A stretch of DNA of 64,000 nucleotides from Thermococcus stetteri (lineage in GTDB: Archaea; Methanobacteriota_B; Thermococci; Thermococcales; Thermococcaceae), in the NCBI RefSeq assembly GCF_017873335.1, contig NZ_JAGGKB010000002.1, forward strand, positions 330,549 through 394,548, read 5' to 3'. Below are positions 34,556 through 42,764 of this stretch, piece after piece. The position numbers were made by a program, and so were the translations under genes. Each line of letters starts with the position of its first letter. Position 1 is the first letter of the stretch. Below the pieces are notes generated by a model that ran no database searches, had not been told where the DNA came from, and saw nothing but the letters and a program-made list of their open reading frames with translations.

Positions 34556-35009
34556 CAATCAGCTCAGCCAGCCTCTCCGCCCGCTCCCTTATCAGCTCGC
34601 TCGGCTCTTCAAAGAGGGCGGTTGAGCCGGGTTGACAGCCGATGAGGACTACATCACTCCCCGTTTGCTCTTTAATATAGCCCGCCACAATCCTCAAAGG
34701 AAGCCCGTGGGTTGATACCGCTTCCCCGAGGGTTTTCAGAGGGTCGGCGATTATAAGCTCTCCAATTTCGCCCCCGAAGTGAACCGCATCAACGAAGACC
34801 ACCAAGTCGGGATTAAAAGCTGTCATCTTACCAACGTAGCTCTCCGGCATCTCGCCGCAGTTGAGGACGAGGACTTCGGGGTTTTTCACCAGTTCCTTCA
34901 ACCTCTCCGCAACGAGAACCCCAAAAGCATCGTCCCCCCGTACGTCGTTGCCGATGCCGCAGATAACTATCCTCCTCTTTCCGGAAAAGATCTCCTCAAG
35001 GGTGTTCAT
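34536..35009 (-). CDS. Hydrogenase maturation endopeptidase (HycI/HyaD family)
   Basis: 157 residues with the protease motifs [13 protein letters not shown] (nickel-binding Asp/Glu region), [11 protein letters not shown], and STHGLPL with the conserved His. The enzyme removes the C-terminal extension of a [NiFe] hydrogenase large subunit after nickel insertion. Resemblance is closer to HycI-type proteases of membrane-bound hydrogenases, though the client is not in this window. Its ATG overlaps the PIN gene stop. Confidence 0.9.
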   Translation of the reverse strand: MNTLEEIFSGKRRIVICGIGNDVRGDDAFGVLVAERLKELVKNPEVLVLNCGEMPESYVGKMTAFNPDLVVFVDAVHFGGEIGELIIADPLKTLGEAVSTHGLPLRIVAGYIKEQTGSDVVLIGCQPGSTALFEEPSELIRERAERLAELIAKILGG

Positions 35010-35530
35010 GACTTAGTACCCCCTAAGATTCCTTCCCGATACAGCTGGACGAATTCCATGCCCCTGATAACATAAACCTGGAAGTCCCCTACCTGAAGTC
35101 TCTTTTTGTCGTTTCTCATGTCCAAGAGGTCCCTGTCGTACGTGATTATTGCATCAGCACCGCTTTCGAAGGCGAGCTCAAGCCACTTGTTGTCGCTTTC
35201 ATCCCGGCACAGTGCCACCCTTATTTTGGGCTCGATAAAAACGCTGGTTTCCTTTATGAGCCTCAAGAGAACGGCTGGATCCTGGAAGTTATTTCGAGGT
35301 AAAAAACCCGAGCGAAGCCCCATTATTTTCGGATGGGCAAACTTTCGCTTGATCTCTTCAATCGCTTCCTTTGAGACATAGTTTAACACGGCACCCTCCA
35401 TCATGAGGCCCAGGATAAACGCAACTGCGTTTTTCTCTGGATTCTTGCTGAGCAGAAAGGATATCCACGCTGAAGTCCCGATTACAACTTTAACCCCATA
35501 TTCTCCAGCCGTTTCTCGATTTTCTGCCAT
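35006..35530 (-). CDS. PIN-domain ribonuclease (toxin)
   Basis: 174 residues. The PIN core starts KVVIGTSAWISFLLS; the usual first Asp (VxDT) is Gly (IGTS), which may weaken metal binding. Later acidic residues are present: SKEAIEEIKRKF, CRDESDNKWLELA and IITYDRDLL. It overlaps the upstream gene by 49 nt, typical of toxin-antitoxin pairs. Such PIN proteins cleave RNA. Its placement within the hyp cluster is unusual but may be conserved. Confidence 0.8.
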   Translation of the reverse strand: MAENRETAGEYGVKVVIGTSAWISFLLSKNPEKNAVAFILGLMMEGAVLNYVSKEAIEEIKRKFAHPKIMGLRSGFLPRNNFQDPAVLLRLIKETSVFIEPKIRVALCRDESDNKWLELAFESGADAIITYDRDLLDMRNDKKRLQVGDFQVYVIRGMEFVQLYREGILGGTKS

Positions 35531-35814
35531 TTTTGAATGTCCCCCTCGATTTCAGTGAGAACATCTTCAAGCTCCTCCGGGGCGTCCTCGATTGGAAGCC
35601 CTATCTGAATTGATTCTGGAACTTGGGCTTCTTTTTCAGCCCTCTCAAGTTTCCCCATGTTTTCCTTCCACTCCAGGTATCCGAGGAAGTCTTCCACGGT
35701 CACACCCAGGGCCTCCGCCAGCTTAAGGACTACCTCAGAAACGAGCAGTCTCTTGTTCTTGTCCTCAAGAAGCTTTTCAATGCTGTAGAGTTCGGGGTTC
35801 ACGGCCTCGCTCAT
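35482..35814 (-). CDS. Putative antitoxin of the PIN toxin
   Basis: 110 residues, highly charged and helical: an N-terminal part (LYSIEKLLEDKNKRLLVSEV VLKLAEALG split across helices) followed by a long acidic region and a C-terminal coiled-coil-like helix (IQKWQKIEKRLENMGLKL). The start ATG 35814 has GTGATGA upstream. Overlap with the PIN gene and charge pattern support an antitoxin; no named family is recognised. Confidence 0.6.
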   Translation of the reverse strand: MSEAVNPELYSIEKLLEDKNKRLLVSEVVLKLAEALGVTVEDFLGYLEWKENMGKLERAEKEAQVPESIQIGLPIEDAPEELEDVLTEIEGDIQKWQKIEKRLENMGLKL

Positions 35815-35872
35815 CGTGTCATCACTTACACTTTTGCATATTTTAAACTTTCGAAAATCCAAGAAATTAAAA

Positions 35873-36616
35873 TCAGAGCCTCTCGGCCAGCTCCCTTATC
35901 CTTTCCGCGAACTCCGTCTTCATGAACTCCTCAACGTTCCCAACCTTCGCGTCGAGCTCCGGATAGAAGGGTATGCCAGCGAGATAGGGAACGCCGAACT
36001 CCTCAGCGAGTTTTTTAACGTCCTTCTCGCCCTCGAGCTGCGCCGAATGCTTCATATTCTCAACGAGGCCGAGGATCCTGTGCCCCTCCTCCCTGAGGAG
36101 CTCTATCAGCTTCCTCACGACGTTGAGGGAAAGCTTTGAAGGCGTTGCAACGACGAGGAACTCACCCCTCTTGAGAAAGCGGAGAACGTCGAGGAGCTGG
36201 TCGCCCAAGCCAGGCGGCATGTCGATGATGAGGTAGTCCAGCTCGTCCCAGCGCGTTATCGTGAGGAGCTCAATGAGGGCGTCGCTTATTTCCCTTCCCC
36301 TGAGGGGCGTCGGCCTGTCCTCGGTGTAATACGCGATGGTCATGAACTTTATTCCATGCACCGTCGGCGGGACAACACCCCTGTCCTCTTCCGGGAACTC
36401 CTTGGGCTCAAAGCCAAGGATGACGTGATCGCTTGCCCCATGGAAGTCGAGGTCGAGGAGTCCGACTTTGTGGCCCTTCTCTGCCAGGACGAGCGCGAGG
36501 GTCGTTGATACGAGGGACTTTCCGACGCCGCCCTTTCCGCTGACAACTGGAATGATTCGCTTAACTCCCTCAAGCCTCGCGTTTATCGCGATTTCCCTTG
36601 GGTCTATCTCGTTCAT
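35873..36616 (-). CDS. hypB: ATPase-type HypB (Mrp/MinD family) nickel chaperone
   Basis: 247 residues with deviant Walker A SGKGGVGKSLVSTTLALVLA (about residues 26-45), the Asp of GLLDLDFHGASDH and DMPPGLGDQLLDVLRF. It belongs to the Mrp/NBP35-type ATPases rather than the GTPase HypB. In Thermococcus kodakarensis the same gene, next to hypA, is HypB-AT, which forms an ATP-dependent complex with HypA to deliver nickel. Its ATG overlaps the hypA stop. No long His stretch is present. Confidence 0.9.
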   Translation of the reverse strand: MNEIDPREIAINARLEGVKRIIPVVSGKGGVGKSLVSTTLALVLAEKGHKVGLLDLDFHGASDHVILGFEPKEFPEEDRGVVPPTVHGIKFMTIAYYTEDRPTPLRGREISDALIELLTITRWDELDYLIIDMPPGLGDQLLDVLRFLKRGEFLVVATPSKLSLNVVRKLIELLREEGHRILGLVENMKHSAQLEGEKDVKKLAEEFGVPYLAGIPFYPELDAKVGNVEEFMKTEFAERIRELAERL

Positions 36617-37032
36617 GCCCCTCCCTCCTTCTCGATCATTATCCCGGCCACGTAAACTCCCCTTCCCTTAACGACCTCGAAGTCGTGGCTCCCGCACTTC
36701 GGACAGGCGAGGAAAGCATGAACGACCTCCGGGATGAAGTGTATGTCCTCTTTGATCCTCTCGTCGAACTTATCCTTTACCTCCTTGAGCTTCCACTCGT
36801 GGCCGCAGTTCCTGCACTTGAAAACCGCCTCCTCCTCTTCGAACTCTATCTCTGCTCCTTCCGCGATCGTCCCGGCAAAGAGCTGCTCCATCGCGAACTT
36901 GACGATGTCCTCAGCGACGTCCTGGAGTTCGCCAAGAACCACCCTAACGGCCTTTACCCTGCTTGCCCCCTCCCTCCGGGCATAATCGAGGACCGTCCTT
37001 ACTATGGCATCGGCAAGCGCCCACTCGTGCAT
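36613..37032 (-). CDS. hypA: Nickel chaperone HypA
   Basis: 139 residues. Start M-H-E-W-A-L-A-D-A gives the invariant nickel-binding His2. The zinc site is made by two CxxC motifs, FKCRNCGHEW and LACPKCGSHDF, separated by a long insert typical of Thermococcales HypA. The start at 37032 is chosen because the N-terminal Met-His is functional; the upstream frame adds a non-conserved leader. Confidence 0.95.
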   Translation of the reverse strand: MHEWALADAIVRTVLDYARREGASRVKAVRVVLGELQDVAEDIVKFAMEQLFAGTIAEGAEIEFEEEEAVFKCRNCGHEWKLKEVKDKFDERIKEDIHFIPEVVHAFLACPKCGSHDFEVVKGRGVYVAGIMIEKEGGA

Positions 37033-37077
37033 GATATCACCAGAATGTATTGGGGGTGCTACCTTAAAAAGGGAAGA

Positions 37078-37086
37078 GTTGAAAAC
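37078..37086. promoter_or_regulatory. SurR-like site between hypA and nikR
   Basis: GTTGAAAAC again matches GTTnnnAAC, 46 bp before the hypA start and 35 bp before nikR, with a TATA-like run (TTAATATAT, 37093-37101) next to it for nikR. This is the third copy of the same 9-mer at a hyp promoter in the window. Confidence 0.5.
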
Positions 37087-37120
37087 CATACGTTAATATA
37101 TCGGCAAGCGGGTGATTACC

Positions 37121-37537
37121 ATGGGCATCGTTAGGTTTGGTGTCTCCGTTCCCGAGGAGCTGCTTGAGAGGTTTGACAGGATCATCGAGGAGAAGGGGTA
37201 CGTCAACAGGAGCGAAGCCATAAGGGACATGATGCGCGACTTTATAGTGAGGCATGAGTGGGAGGCCGGCGATAAGGAGGTCGCGGGCACGATAACCATG
37301 CTCTACAACCACGACGAGGCGGAGGTCGTTAAAGAGCTCCTCGACATGCAGCACGACTACCTGAAGGAGATAGTTTCGAGCATACACGTCCACATGGACG
37401 AGCACAACTGCCTTGAGGTCGTCATAGTGAAGGGGAAGGCGAGCAGGATAAAGGAGATAGCCGACAGGCTACTCAGCCTAAAGGGGGTCAAGCACGGAAA
37501 GCTTGTGATGACCGGAACGGGAAGGGAGCTTGTTTAA
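37121..37537 (+). CDS. nikR: Nickel-responsive regulator NikR
   Basis: 138 residues: ribbon-helix-helix DNA-binding domain ([31 protein letters not shown]) and an ACT-like metal-binding domain with the NikR ligands ([18 protein letters not shown]: His, His, Cys; plus His in YNHDEAE). It senses nickel, which fits its place beside the hydrogenase nickel-insertion genes. Start ATG 37121 has GGGTGAT upstream. Confidence 0.93.
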   Translation: MGIVRFGVSVPEELLERFDRIIEEKGYVNRSEAIRDMMRDFIVRHEWEAGDKEVAGTITMLYNHDEAEVVKELLDMQHDYLKEIVSSIHVHMDEHNCLEVVIVKGKASRIKEIADRLLSLKGVKHGKLVMTGTGRELV

Positions 37538-37710
37538 CAAACAACGCTCTTGGATGGCAGGGCGAGTTCCCTCATATAACGGATTGGCCAGACCTGCGTG
37601 GTGTTTCCCTTTCCTAGAACTTTTCGGTTCTTAACCTTTCATTTATAACACTCGCTTGGAAAATTGTTAAAAATCGTGCTACTTCATTTGTATTTGGTGA
37701 TACCACGTTC

Positions 37711-38301
37711 ATGCTCAACCGCCTCGTGGAAGAGAAGAACGCGGATGGCATACTCGAATACGCAAGGGAGTTTCATGGACACGTCTGCCCTTACCTCGCG
37801 CTTGGGATAAGGGCATCGCTGGTGGCGATGGAGGAGCTCGGCGTCGAGCCGATTGGACTGAGCGTTGACCAGGTGTTCAGCCACCTCAAGTGGATGGAGT
37901 GGATCAAGGAGAACCTCGGTGAGGATATAACCTTCCCGGTCATAGCCGACGACAGGGGTGAGCTCGCTGACAAGCTCGGCATGATTCCAAGCGGTGCCAC
38001 CATAACCGCGAGGGCTGTCTTCATCGTTGACGACAAGGGCGTCATAAGGGCCATCGTCTACTACCCGGCCGAGGTCGGTAGGGACTGGGATGAGATTTTA
38101 AGGCTCGTCAAGGCCCTCAAGACCAGCGACGAGAAGGGCGTCGCTCTGCCGCACAAGTGGCCGAACAACGAGCTCATCGGCGACCGCGCCATAGTCCCGC
38201 CGGCCGGAAGCGTCGACCAGATCAAGGAGCGCGAGGAAGCGAAGGCCAAGGGCGAGATCGAGTGCTACGACTGGTGGTTCTGCTACAAGAAGCTCGAGTG
38301 A
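37711..38301 (+). CDS. Chimeric FmdE N-terminus / peroxiredoxin C-terminus
   Basis: 196 residues of two different origins. Residues 1-46 match the start of FmdE/FwdE-family proteins (EFHGHVCPYLALGIRASLVA), whose Cys and His bind metal. From about residue 47 onward (PIGLSVDQVFSHLKWMEWIK to the end IECYDWWFCYKK) the protein is the Thermococcales 2-Cys/1-Cys peroxiredoxin. The peroxiredoxin part lacks the first ~75 residues, including the peroxidatic Cys in PVCTTE, so it cannot work as a peroxidase in the usual way. A deletion joining adjacent fmdE and prx genes in frame would explain it. Whether the fusion is expressed is unknown; a promoter lies at about 37640-37690. Confidence 0.8.
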   Translation: MLNRLVEEKNADGILEYAREFHGHVCPYLALGIRASLVAMEELGVEPIGLSVDQVFSHLKWMEWIKENLGEDITFPVIADDRGELADKLGMIPSGATITARAVFIVDDKGVIRAIVYYPAEVGRDWDEILRLVKALKTSDEKGVALPHKWPNNELIGDRAIVPPAGSVDQIKEREEAKAKGEIECYDWWFCYKKLE

Positions 38302-38928
38302 GCTTCTTTCCCTTACTTTGTTCTAATTTCTGACGTCTTTATGCTGTTTTAAAGGAATTCAAGAAGAAAAAGGACTTTCTTTGAGCTTTTCGTTGACGAA
38401 GCGGACTATTTTCTCAATGTCCTTCGGAGGGGGGCTGGAGATATTTTGGTTTTCAACTGAAAAGGATAAAACCTGTCCATGTTTTTGAAAAAATGCTCTC
38501 AGGAGGGTTCGTTGTCAGGAAATGGGAAAAAACGGGTGTTTTTCTCTTTGGATAATAACATCCGACTGTTTTCCTGTTTTCACCGAGCTCTTTGCTGGGG
38601 TTGGGGGGCCTGAATCCCTCGATACTGGTAAAATTGTCTGGCTTAGAATGAACGGTGTATACTCAGAACCCCGTTGGAAGGTCTCTGTCCTGTATCTGCC
38701 GAGGTGAACCACTCCTGAACATCAACGGTAAAATGTGTCCTGATGCCATAAACTATGCAGAAAAGTCCTTTTGAGTGCTTAAAATTTTCGAAAAAATGGG
38801 CCTTTTCTGGGAGTATAATTAAAGCTTCCGTGTTAAACCTACCAACTTTCGACGAACGGGGCTGTTAACATCTTTGGGGAACTCAAAGCTTTTATATGAT
38901 GGCGTCTTTATCTGGGATGGTGGTTTCT
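38302..38928. other. Long intergenic region with a gene remnant and the for promoter
   Basis: No intact gene is supported. On the minus strand 38372-38440 reads P-P-P-K-D-I-E-K-I-V-R-F-V-N-E-K-L-K-E-S-P-F-S-S before a stop, which looks like the C-terminus of a lost gene convergent with the chimera. A 61-residue plus-strand frame at 38522-38707 has no ribosome binding site or family and is dismissed. From 38830 onward are the 13-mer TTTCGACGAACGG (38847-38859) and the TATA box of the downstream gene. Confidence 0.45.
38847..38897 (+). promoter_or_regulatory. Promoter of for with the shared 13-mer element
   Basis: TTTCGACGAACGG at 38847-38859 is identical to the element upstream of acs (11730). 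About 27 bp downstream is a TATA box (CTTTTATATG, 38888-38897), about 32 bp before the ATG at 38929. An upstream element in this position usually acts as an activator site in archaea. Function inferred. Confidence 0.5.
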
Positions 38929-40788
38929 ATGAAAGGATGGTGGGGAAGAATCCTCAGGGTCGACCTGACCAACAACAGGGTTTGGGTACAGGAGTATACA
39001 GCCGAAGTCGCCAAGAACTTCATCGGTGGGAGGGGACTGGCTGCCTGGATTCTCTGGAACGAAGCCAAAAACGTTGACCCGCTCGGGCCGGAAAACAAAC
39101 TCGTTTTTGCCTCCGGTCCGTTCAACGGCCTCCCAACGCCGAGTGGCGGCAAGATGGTAGTAGCAGCTAAAAGCCCGCTCACCGGCGGCTACGGTGACGG
39201 TAACCTGGGAACGATGGCGACCGTCCACCTCAGGAAGGCCGGTTACGATGCGCTTGTCGTAGAGGGTAAGGCAAAGAAGCCGGTCTATCTCTACATCGAG
39301 GACGACAACGTGAGCATCCTGAGCGCCGAGGGCCTCTGGGGTAAGGGGACCTTTGAAACCGAGAGGGAGCTCAAGAAGATACACGGCAAGAACGTTGGAG
39401 TGCTCTCAATAGGCCCCGCGGGAGAAAACCTCGTCAAGTACGCCGTCGTCATATCCCAGGAGGGCAGGGCTGCTGGAAGGCCCGGTATGGGTGCAGTTAT
39501 GGGAAGCAAGAAGCTCAAGGCCGTTGTCATAAAGGGAACCAAGGAGATACCAGTTGCCGACAGGGAGAAGCTCAGGGAGCTCAGCCAGGAGGCCTACAAC
39601 GCCATCCTCAACTCTCCGGGATACCCGTTCTGGAAGAGGCAGGGTACGATGGCCGCCGTCGAGTGGACCAACGAGAACTCCGCTTTGCCAACGAGGAACT
39701 TCAGCGACGGAAGCTTTGAGTTCGCGAGATCAATAGACGGCTACACCATGGAGGGAATGAAGGTCAAGCAGAGGGGCTGCCCTTACTGTAATATGCCCTG
39801 TGGAAACGTCGTGCTTGATGCAGAGGGCCAGGAGAGCGAGCTCGATTACGAGAACGTTGCCCTCCTTGGTTCAAACCTCGGGATTGGGAAGCTCAACGAG
39901 GTTTCCGTCCTCAACAGGATCGCGGATGATATGGGTATGGACACGATAAGCCTTGGGGTCTCGATAGCTCACGTGATGGAGGCAGTTGAAAAGGGCATCC
40001 TCAAGGACGGGCCGACCTTCGGGGACTTCAAGAAGGCGAAGGAGCTCGCCCTCGACATCGCCTACAGGAGGGGAGAGCTCGGAAACCTCGCGGCCGAGGG
40101 CGTCAGGGCCATGGCCGAAAAGCTCGGCACCCACGACTTCGCAATGCACGTGAAGGGCCTTGAGGTCAGCGGCTACAACTGCTTCATCTATCCCGCGATG
40201 GCTTTGGCCTACGGAACCAGCTCAATCGGCGCCCACCACAAGGAGGCCTGGGTCATAGCCTGGGAGATCGGAACTGCCCCGATTGAGGGCGAGAAGGCCA
40301 AGAAGGTAGAGTACAAGATAACCTACGACCCGGAGAAGGCGGCCAAGGTCATAGAGCTCCAGCGCCTCAGGGGCGGCCTCTTCGAGATGCTCACCGCGTG
40401 CAGGCTCCCGTGGGTCGAGGTCGGCCTCAGCTTGGAGTACTATCCGAAGCTCCTCGAGGCCATCACCGGCGTGAAGTACACATGGGACGACCTCTACACT
40501 GCCGCCGACAGGGTCTACGCCCTCATAAGGGCCTACTGGGTCAGGGAGTACAACGGCAACTGGGACAGGAGGATGGACTACCCGCCGAGGAGGTGGTTCA
40601 TCGAGGGCCTCAAGAGCGGGCCGTACAAGGGAGGGCACCTCGACGAGAAGAAGTACGACGAGCTCCTCAGCGAGTACTACAGGCTCAGGGGCTGGGACGA
40701 GCGCGGAATCCCGAAGAAAGAGACCCTCCAGAAGCTCGGCCTCGAAGAGGTCATTCCGGAGCTGGAGAAGGTCACGAAGCTGGAGTGA
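38929..40788 (+). CDS. for: Formaldehyde:ferredoxin oxidoreductase (tungsten enzyme)
   Basis: 619 residues, the length of P. furiosus FOR and very close to it from the first residues ([16 protein letters not shown]). FOR oxidises short aldehydes with tungstopterin and passes electrons to ferredoxin. The [4Fe-4S] ligands are C-P-Y-C-N-M-P-C ([14 protein letters not shown], about residue 285) plus the late Cys in [10 protein letters not shown]. Pterin contacts such as [20 protein letters not shown] and [12 protein letters not shown] are present. Start ATG 38929; extra in-frame Met codons upstream overlap the promoter. A MoaD-like gene follows 72 nt later. Confidence 0.95.
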   Translation: MKGWWGRILRVDLTNNRVWVQEYTAEVAKNFIGGRGLAAWILWNEAKNVDPLGPENKLVFASGPFNGLPTPSGGKMVVAAKSPLTGGYGDGNLGTMATVHLRKAGYDALVVEGKAKKPVYLYIEDDNVSILSAEGLWGKGTFETERELKKIHGKNVGVLSIGPAGENLVKYAVVISQEGRAAGRPGMGAVMGSKKLKAVVIKGTKEIPVADREKLRELSQEAYNAILNSPGYPFWKRQGTMAAVEWTNENSALPTRNFSDGSFEFARSIDGYTMEGMKVKQRGCPYCNMPCGNVVLDAEGQESELDYENVALLGSNLGIGKLNEVSVLNRIADDMGMDTISLGVSIAHVMEAVEKGILKDGPTFGDFKKAKELALDIAYRRGELGNLAAEGVRAMAEKLGTHDFAMHVKGLEVSGYNCFIYPAMALAYGTSSIGAHHKEAWVIAWEIGTAPIEGEKAKKVEYKITYDPEKAAKVIELQRLRGGLFEMLTACRLPWVEVGLSLEYYPKLLEAITGVKYTWDDLYTAADRVYALIRAYWVREYNGNWDRRMDYPPRRWFIEGLKSGPYKGGHLDEKKYDELLSEYYRLRGWDERGIPKKETLQKLGLEEVIPELEKVTKLE

Positions 40789-40860
40789 GTTCCCTTTTCT
40801 TCTCCCTTTACCTTCGACAGCTTTTTATCGCTCCAGGAGTATTCTTGAATGGTGATGGAA

Positions 40861-41091
40861 ATGGTGCGGATAAAGCTGATGGGTGCTTTCGCCCACCTCG
40901 CTGGCGCGAGGGAGCTCGAGGTTAGGATCGAGGGGAGGAAAACCGTCGACGAGCTCCTCCGCGAGCTCATTCCGAGGTACGATGAATTCAAGGACAAGAT
41001 CATAATGATAAACGGCCATCCAGCAAGGGGCGATGCGGAGGTCGAAGATGGGGACGAGCTCAAGGTAATGCCCGTCCTGAGCGGGGGGTAA
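40861..41091 (+). CDS. MoaD/ThiS-family sulfur carrier
   Basis: 76 residues of ubiquitin-like fold ending V-L-S-G-G, the C-terminal Gly-Gly that is thiocarboxylated. It donates sulfur to molybdopterin or tungstopterin, and its position after the tungsten enzyme gene is conserved in Thermococcales. Start ATG 40861 is preceded by GGTGATGG. Confidence 0.9.
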   Translation: MVRIKLMGAFAHLAGARELEVRIEGRKTVDELLRELIPRYDEFKDKIIMINGHPARGDAEVEDGDELKVMPVLSGG

Positions 41092-41093
41092 AC

Positions 41094-41489
41094 ATGGAGC
41101 GCCTCGAATATTCAGCCCGTCTCAAGTGGGACGGCAACGTGGGAAGTGAAGTGAAGGTGAGAGGGTTTTCATTCAGCATAGACACGAACACCGATGGTCA
41201 TAACAAGGGACCAAACCCGACGGAATACCTCTTGGCCGCTATAGGCGGCTGTCTGACCGTCAACTGGGGAAGGTTAATCAAGAGGATGCGCCTTGACGTT
41301 GGGGAGATGGAGATAACCGTTTCGGGATGGAGGGACAGGGAGGAGCCCCAGCTTAGGGAGATAACCTACAGGGTTAGGGTGGTTACCAGCGAGCCGGAGA
41401 GGAAGATAATGCGCGTTAAAGAACTTGCCGAGAAGTATGGAACGGTTTTCAACACCGTTGGAGCGGAAAAGATAAGAGGAGAAGTTTAG
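41094..41489 (+). CDS. OsmC-family protein
   Basis: 131 residues with the OsmC pattern: GFSFSIDTNTDGHNKGPNPTEYLLAAIGGCLTVN, of which GPNPTEYLLAAIGGC holds the catalytic Cys. The second Cys typical of OsmC peroxidases is replaced by Thr/Val at the C-terminus (FNTVGAE), so it may not be a full hydroperoxidase. Starts 2 nt after the MoaD-like stop. Confidence 0.88.
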   Translation: MERLEYSARLKWDGNVGSEVKVRGFSFSIDTNTDGHNKGPNPTEYLLAAIGGCLTVNWGRLIKRMRLDVGEMEITVSGWRDREEPQLREITYRVRVVTSEPERKIMRVKELAEKYGTVFNTVGAEKIRGEV

Positions 41490-41672
41490 ACCTTTCAAGT
41501 ATAGTTCTACTGCCCCGATTTTCTTTTCTGCTGGGATTTTGTTGCGGCGAAAGGGTTTTAAAGCTGAAACCACCCAGTAAATAATGATTTCAGCCTTCAC
41601 ATTCCCCCTTCTTTTTCTGAAGTATTTTCAGAAATTTAAACCTGACGCCCCACTGCTTATCCTAACAGTATC

Positions 41673-41927
41673 ATGATGGGAAGAGATGCATTTTTAAAGA
41701 AGATGCAGTATGAACATCACTTTATTCCTGTAGACAACAGAACTCTAAGTGTTGAGAGTGTGTACTACACCCTCCGCTATGGAGTCGTAGGAAAAATATT
41801 GAATCTACTTATAGCAGAGCGTACTATTAAAAGAAGACTTTTAAAAGCCCACTTAAAGCTAAAAGAAGTAGCGTTTACTGTAATTAATTCTCATAATGCA
41901 AATAATAAGCCTATTATATATCCTTAA
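41673..41927 (+). pseudogene. C-terminal fragment of a SRPBCC (polyketide-cyclase-like) protein
   Basis: 84 residues. Residues 14-60 (YEHHFIPVDNRTLSVESVYY, LRYGVVGKILNLLI) resemble the second half of SRPBCC ligand-binding proteins (H-x-F-x-P-V-D-G-G-T ... P-x-G-x-L). The first ~70 residues of the fold are missing, and the composition is A/T-rich. It is followed by other damaged genes. A short new start (MMGRDAF) may still allow translation, but function is doubtful. Confidence 0.5.
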
Positions 41928-41986
41928 TCTTGAATCTTGTTTTTGGCGTAGAAACATAAAGGTGATGTAAAATAGAATGGAAGTCG

Positions 41987-42316
41987 GTGTTAATTGGCTT
42001 TATAATTGGAGCCCTTATAGCAGTTCCCTATGGTTTAGCTCATTCAGGTGGAATTAACGAGGATGAAAGAAGTGGCTTTTGGAGTGGCTTTGGCCCAATG
42101 ATGAGTGGCCATGGAATGGGAATGATGGGCAACAGCATGATGAACGGTGACATGTACGAAGAGATGGGAAAGCACATGGAAACAGGGGACTTCGAGGGAA
42201 TGCAAGAAGAAATGGAAGAACACGTGGGTGTTGAATGGGAAGAGATGAGGGAGATGCATGAGAGCTGTGAAAAGTTCATGGGCTTTGAAGAAGATGAAGA
42301 GGAGGGAAGCTCCTGA
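41987..42316 (+). CDS. Met/His/acidic-rich exported metal-binding-like protein
   Basis: 109 residues: an N-terminal hydrophobic helix (signal or anchor, about 1-18) followed by a loop rich in Met, His and Gly (MMSGHGMGMMGNSMMNGDMY) and a helical acidic tail with further Met and one Cys. Such composition suggests copper or silver binding outside the membrane, and a copper regulator and copper ATPase lie 1.2 kb downstream. The GTG start lacks a well-placed ribosome binding site: GGTGAT at 41961-41966 points to an ATA at 41973 in the same frame, so the original start may be mutated. Confidence 0.55.
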   Translation: MLIGFIIGALIAVPYGLAHSGGINEDERSGFWSGFGPMMSGHGMGMMGNSMMNGDMYEEMGKHMETGDFEGMQEEMEEHVGVEWEEMREMHESCEKFMGFEEDEEEGSS

Positions 42317-42352
42317 TTTATCCGTTTTCTATTTATTTTGAGGGGTTGATGC

Positions 42353-42712
42353 CGTGAAGAAATAGTTCCTTTTTGGAGTTTTGCTTGTACTAGTGCTTTT
42401 AATACCATTCTTATACTCCTATCTGGCCATTGAAAAGGGGATATTTTTTCTGGGTATGTTATTGAAGGTAGACCTGCTGAGATCCAAAATGCAGTGGTTC
42501 TTGCAGATACTGATTGTACGCCAAACAAAGAGTATACTACCCTCACATGCACAGCAATAATTAATGCTAACGGAGAGGTTTTGAAAGTGCGTTATACTCA
42601 TCCCATTGATGTTCCTTGCCTTTCGAGGGGGGATAAGATTAAGATAAGATTAATACAACAAGATTCAACTCTGGAGATTATACGAATAAGCAAATCCTCA
42701 ATGGAGCATTAA
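42353..42712 (+). pseudogene. Degraded small exported-protein gene
   Basis: Reading from GTG 42353 gives V-K-K-stop, then F-L-F-G-V-L-L-V-L-V-L-L-I-P-F (a signal-like helix), and a frame change near the T-rich run at 42443-42449 into FSGYVIEGRPAEIQNAVV, two Cys residues (DTDCTPNK, TLTC) and a C-terminal EIIRISKSSMEH. At least one stop and one frameshift separate the parts. The family is not recognised. Confidence 0.5.
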
Positions 42713-42764
42713 ACATGTACATTTCCATAAATTGAAATTGGAATTATATAAGAGGTGTTACAGA

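Noticed and set aside
38522..38707. 61-codon plus-strand frame in the intergenic region before for
   Set aside because: No ribosome binding site, unrecognised, composition like random translation.
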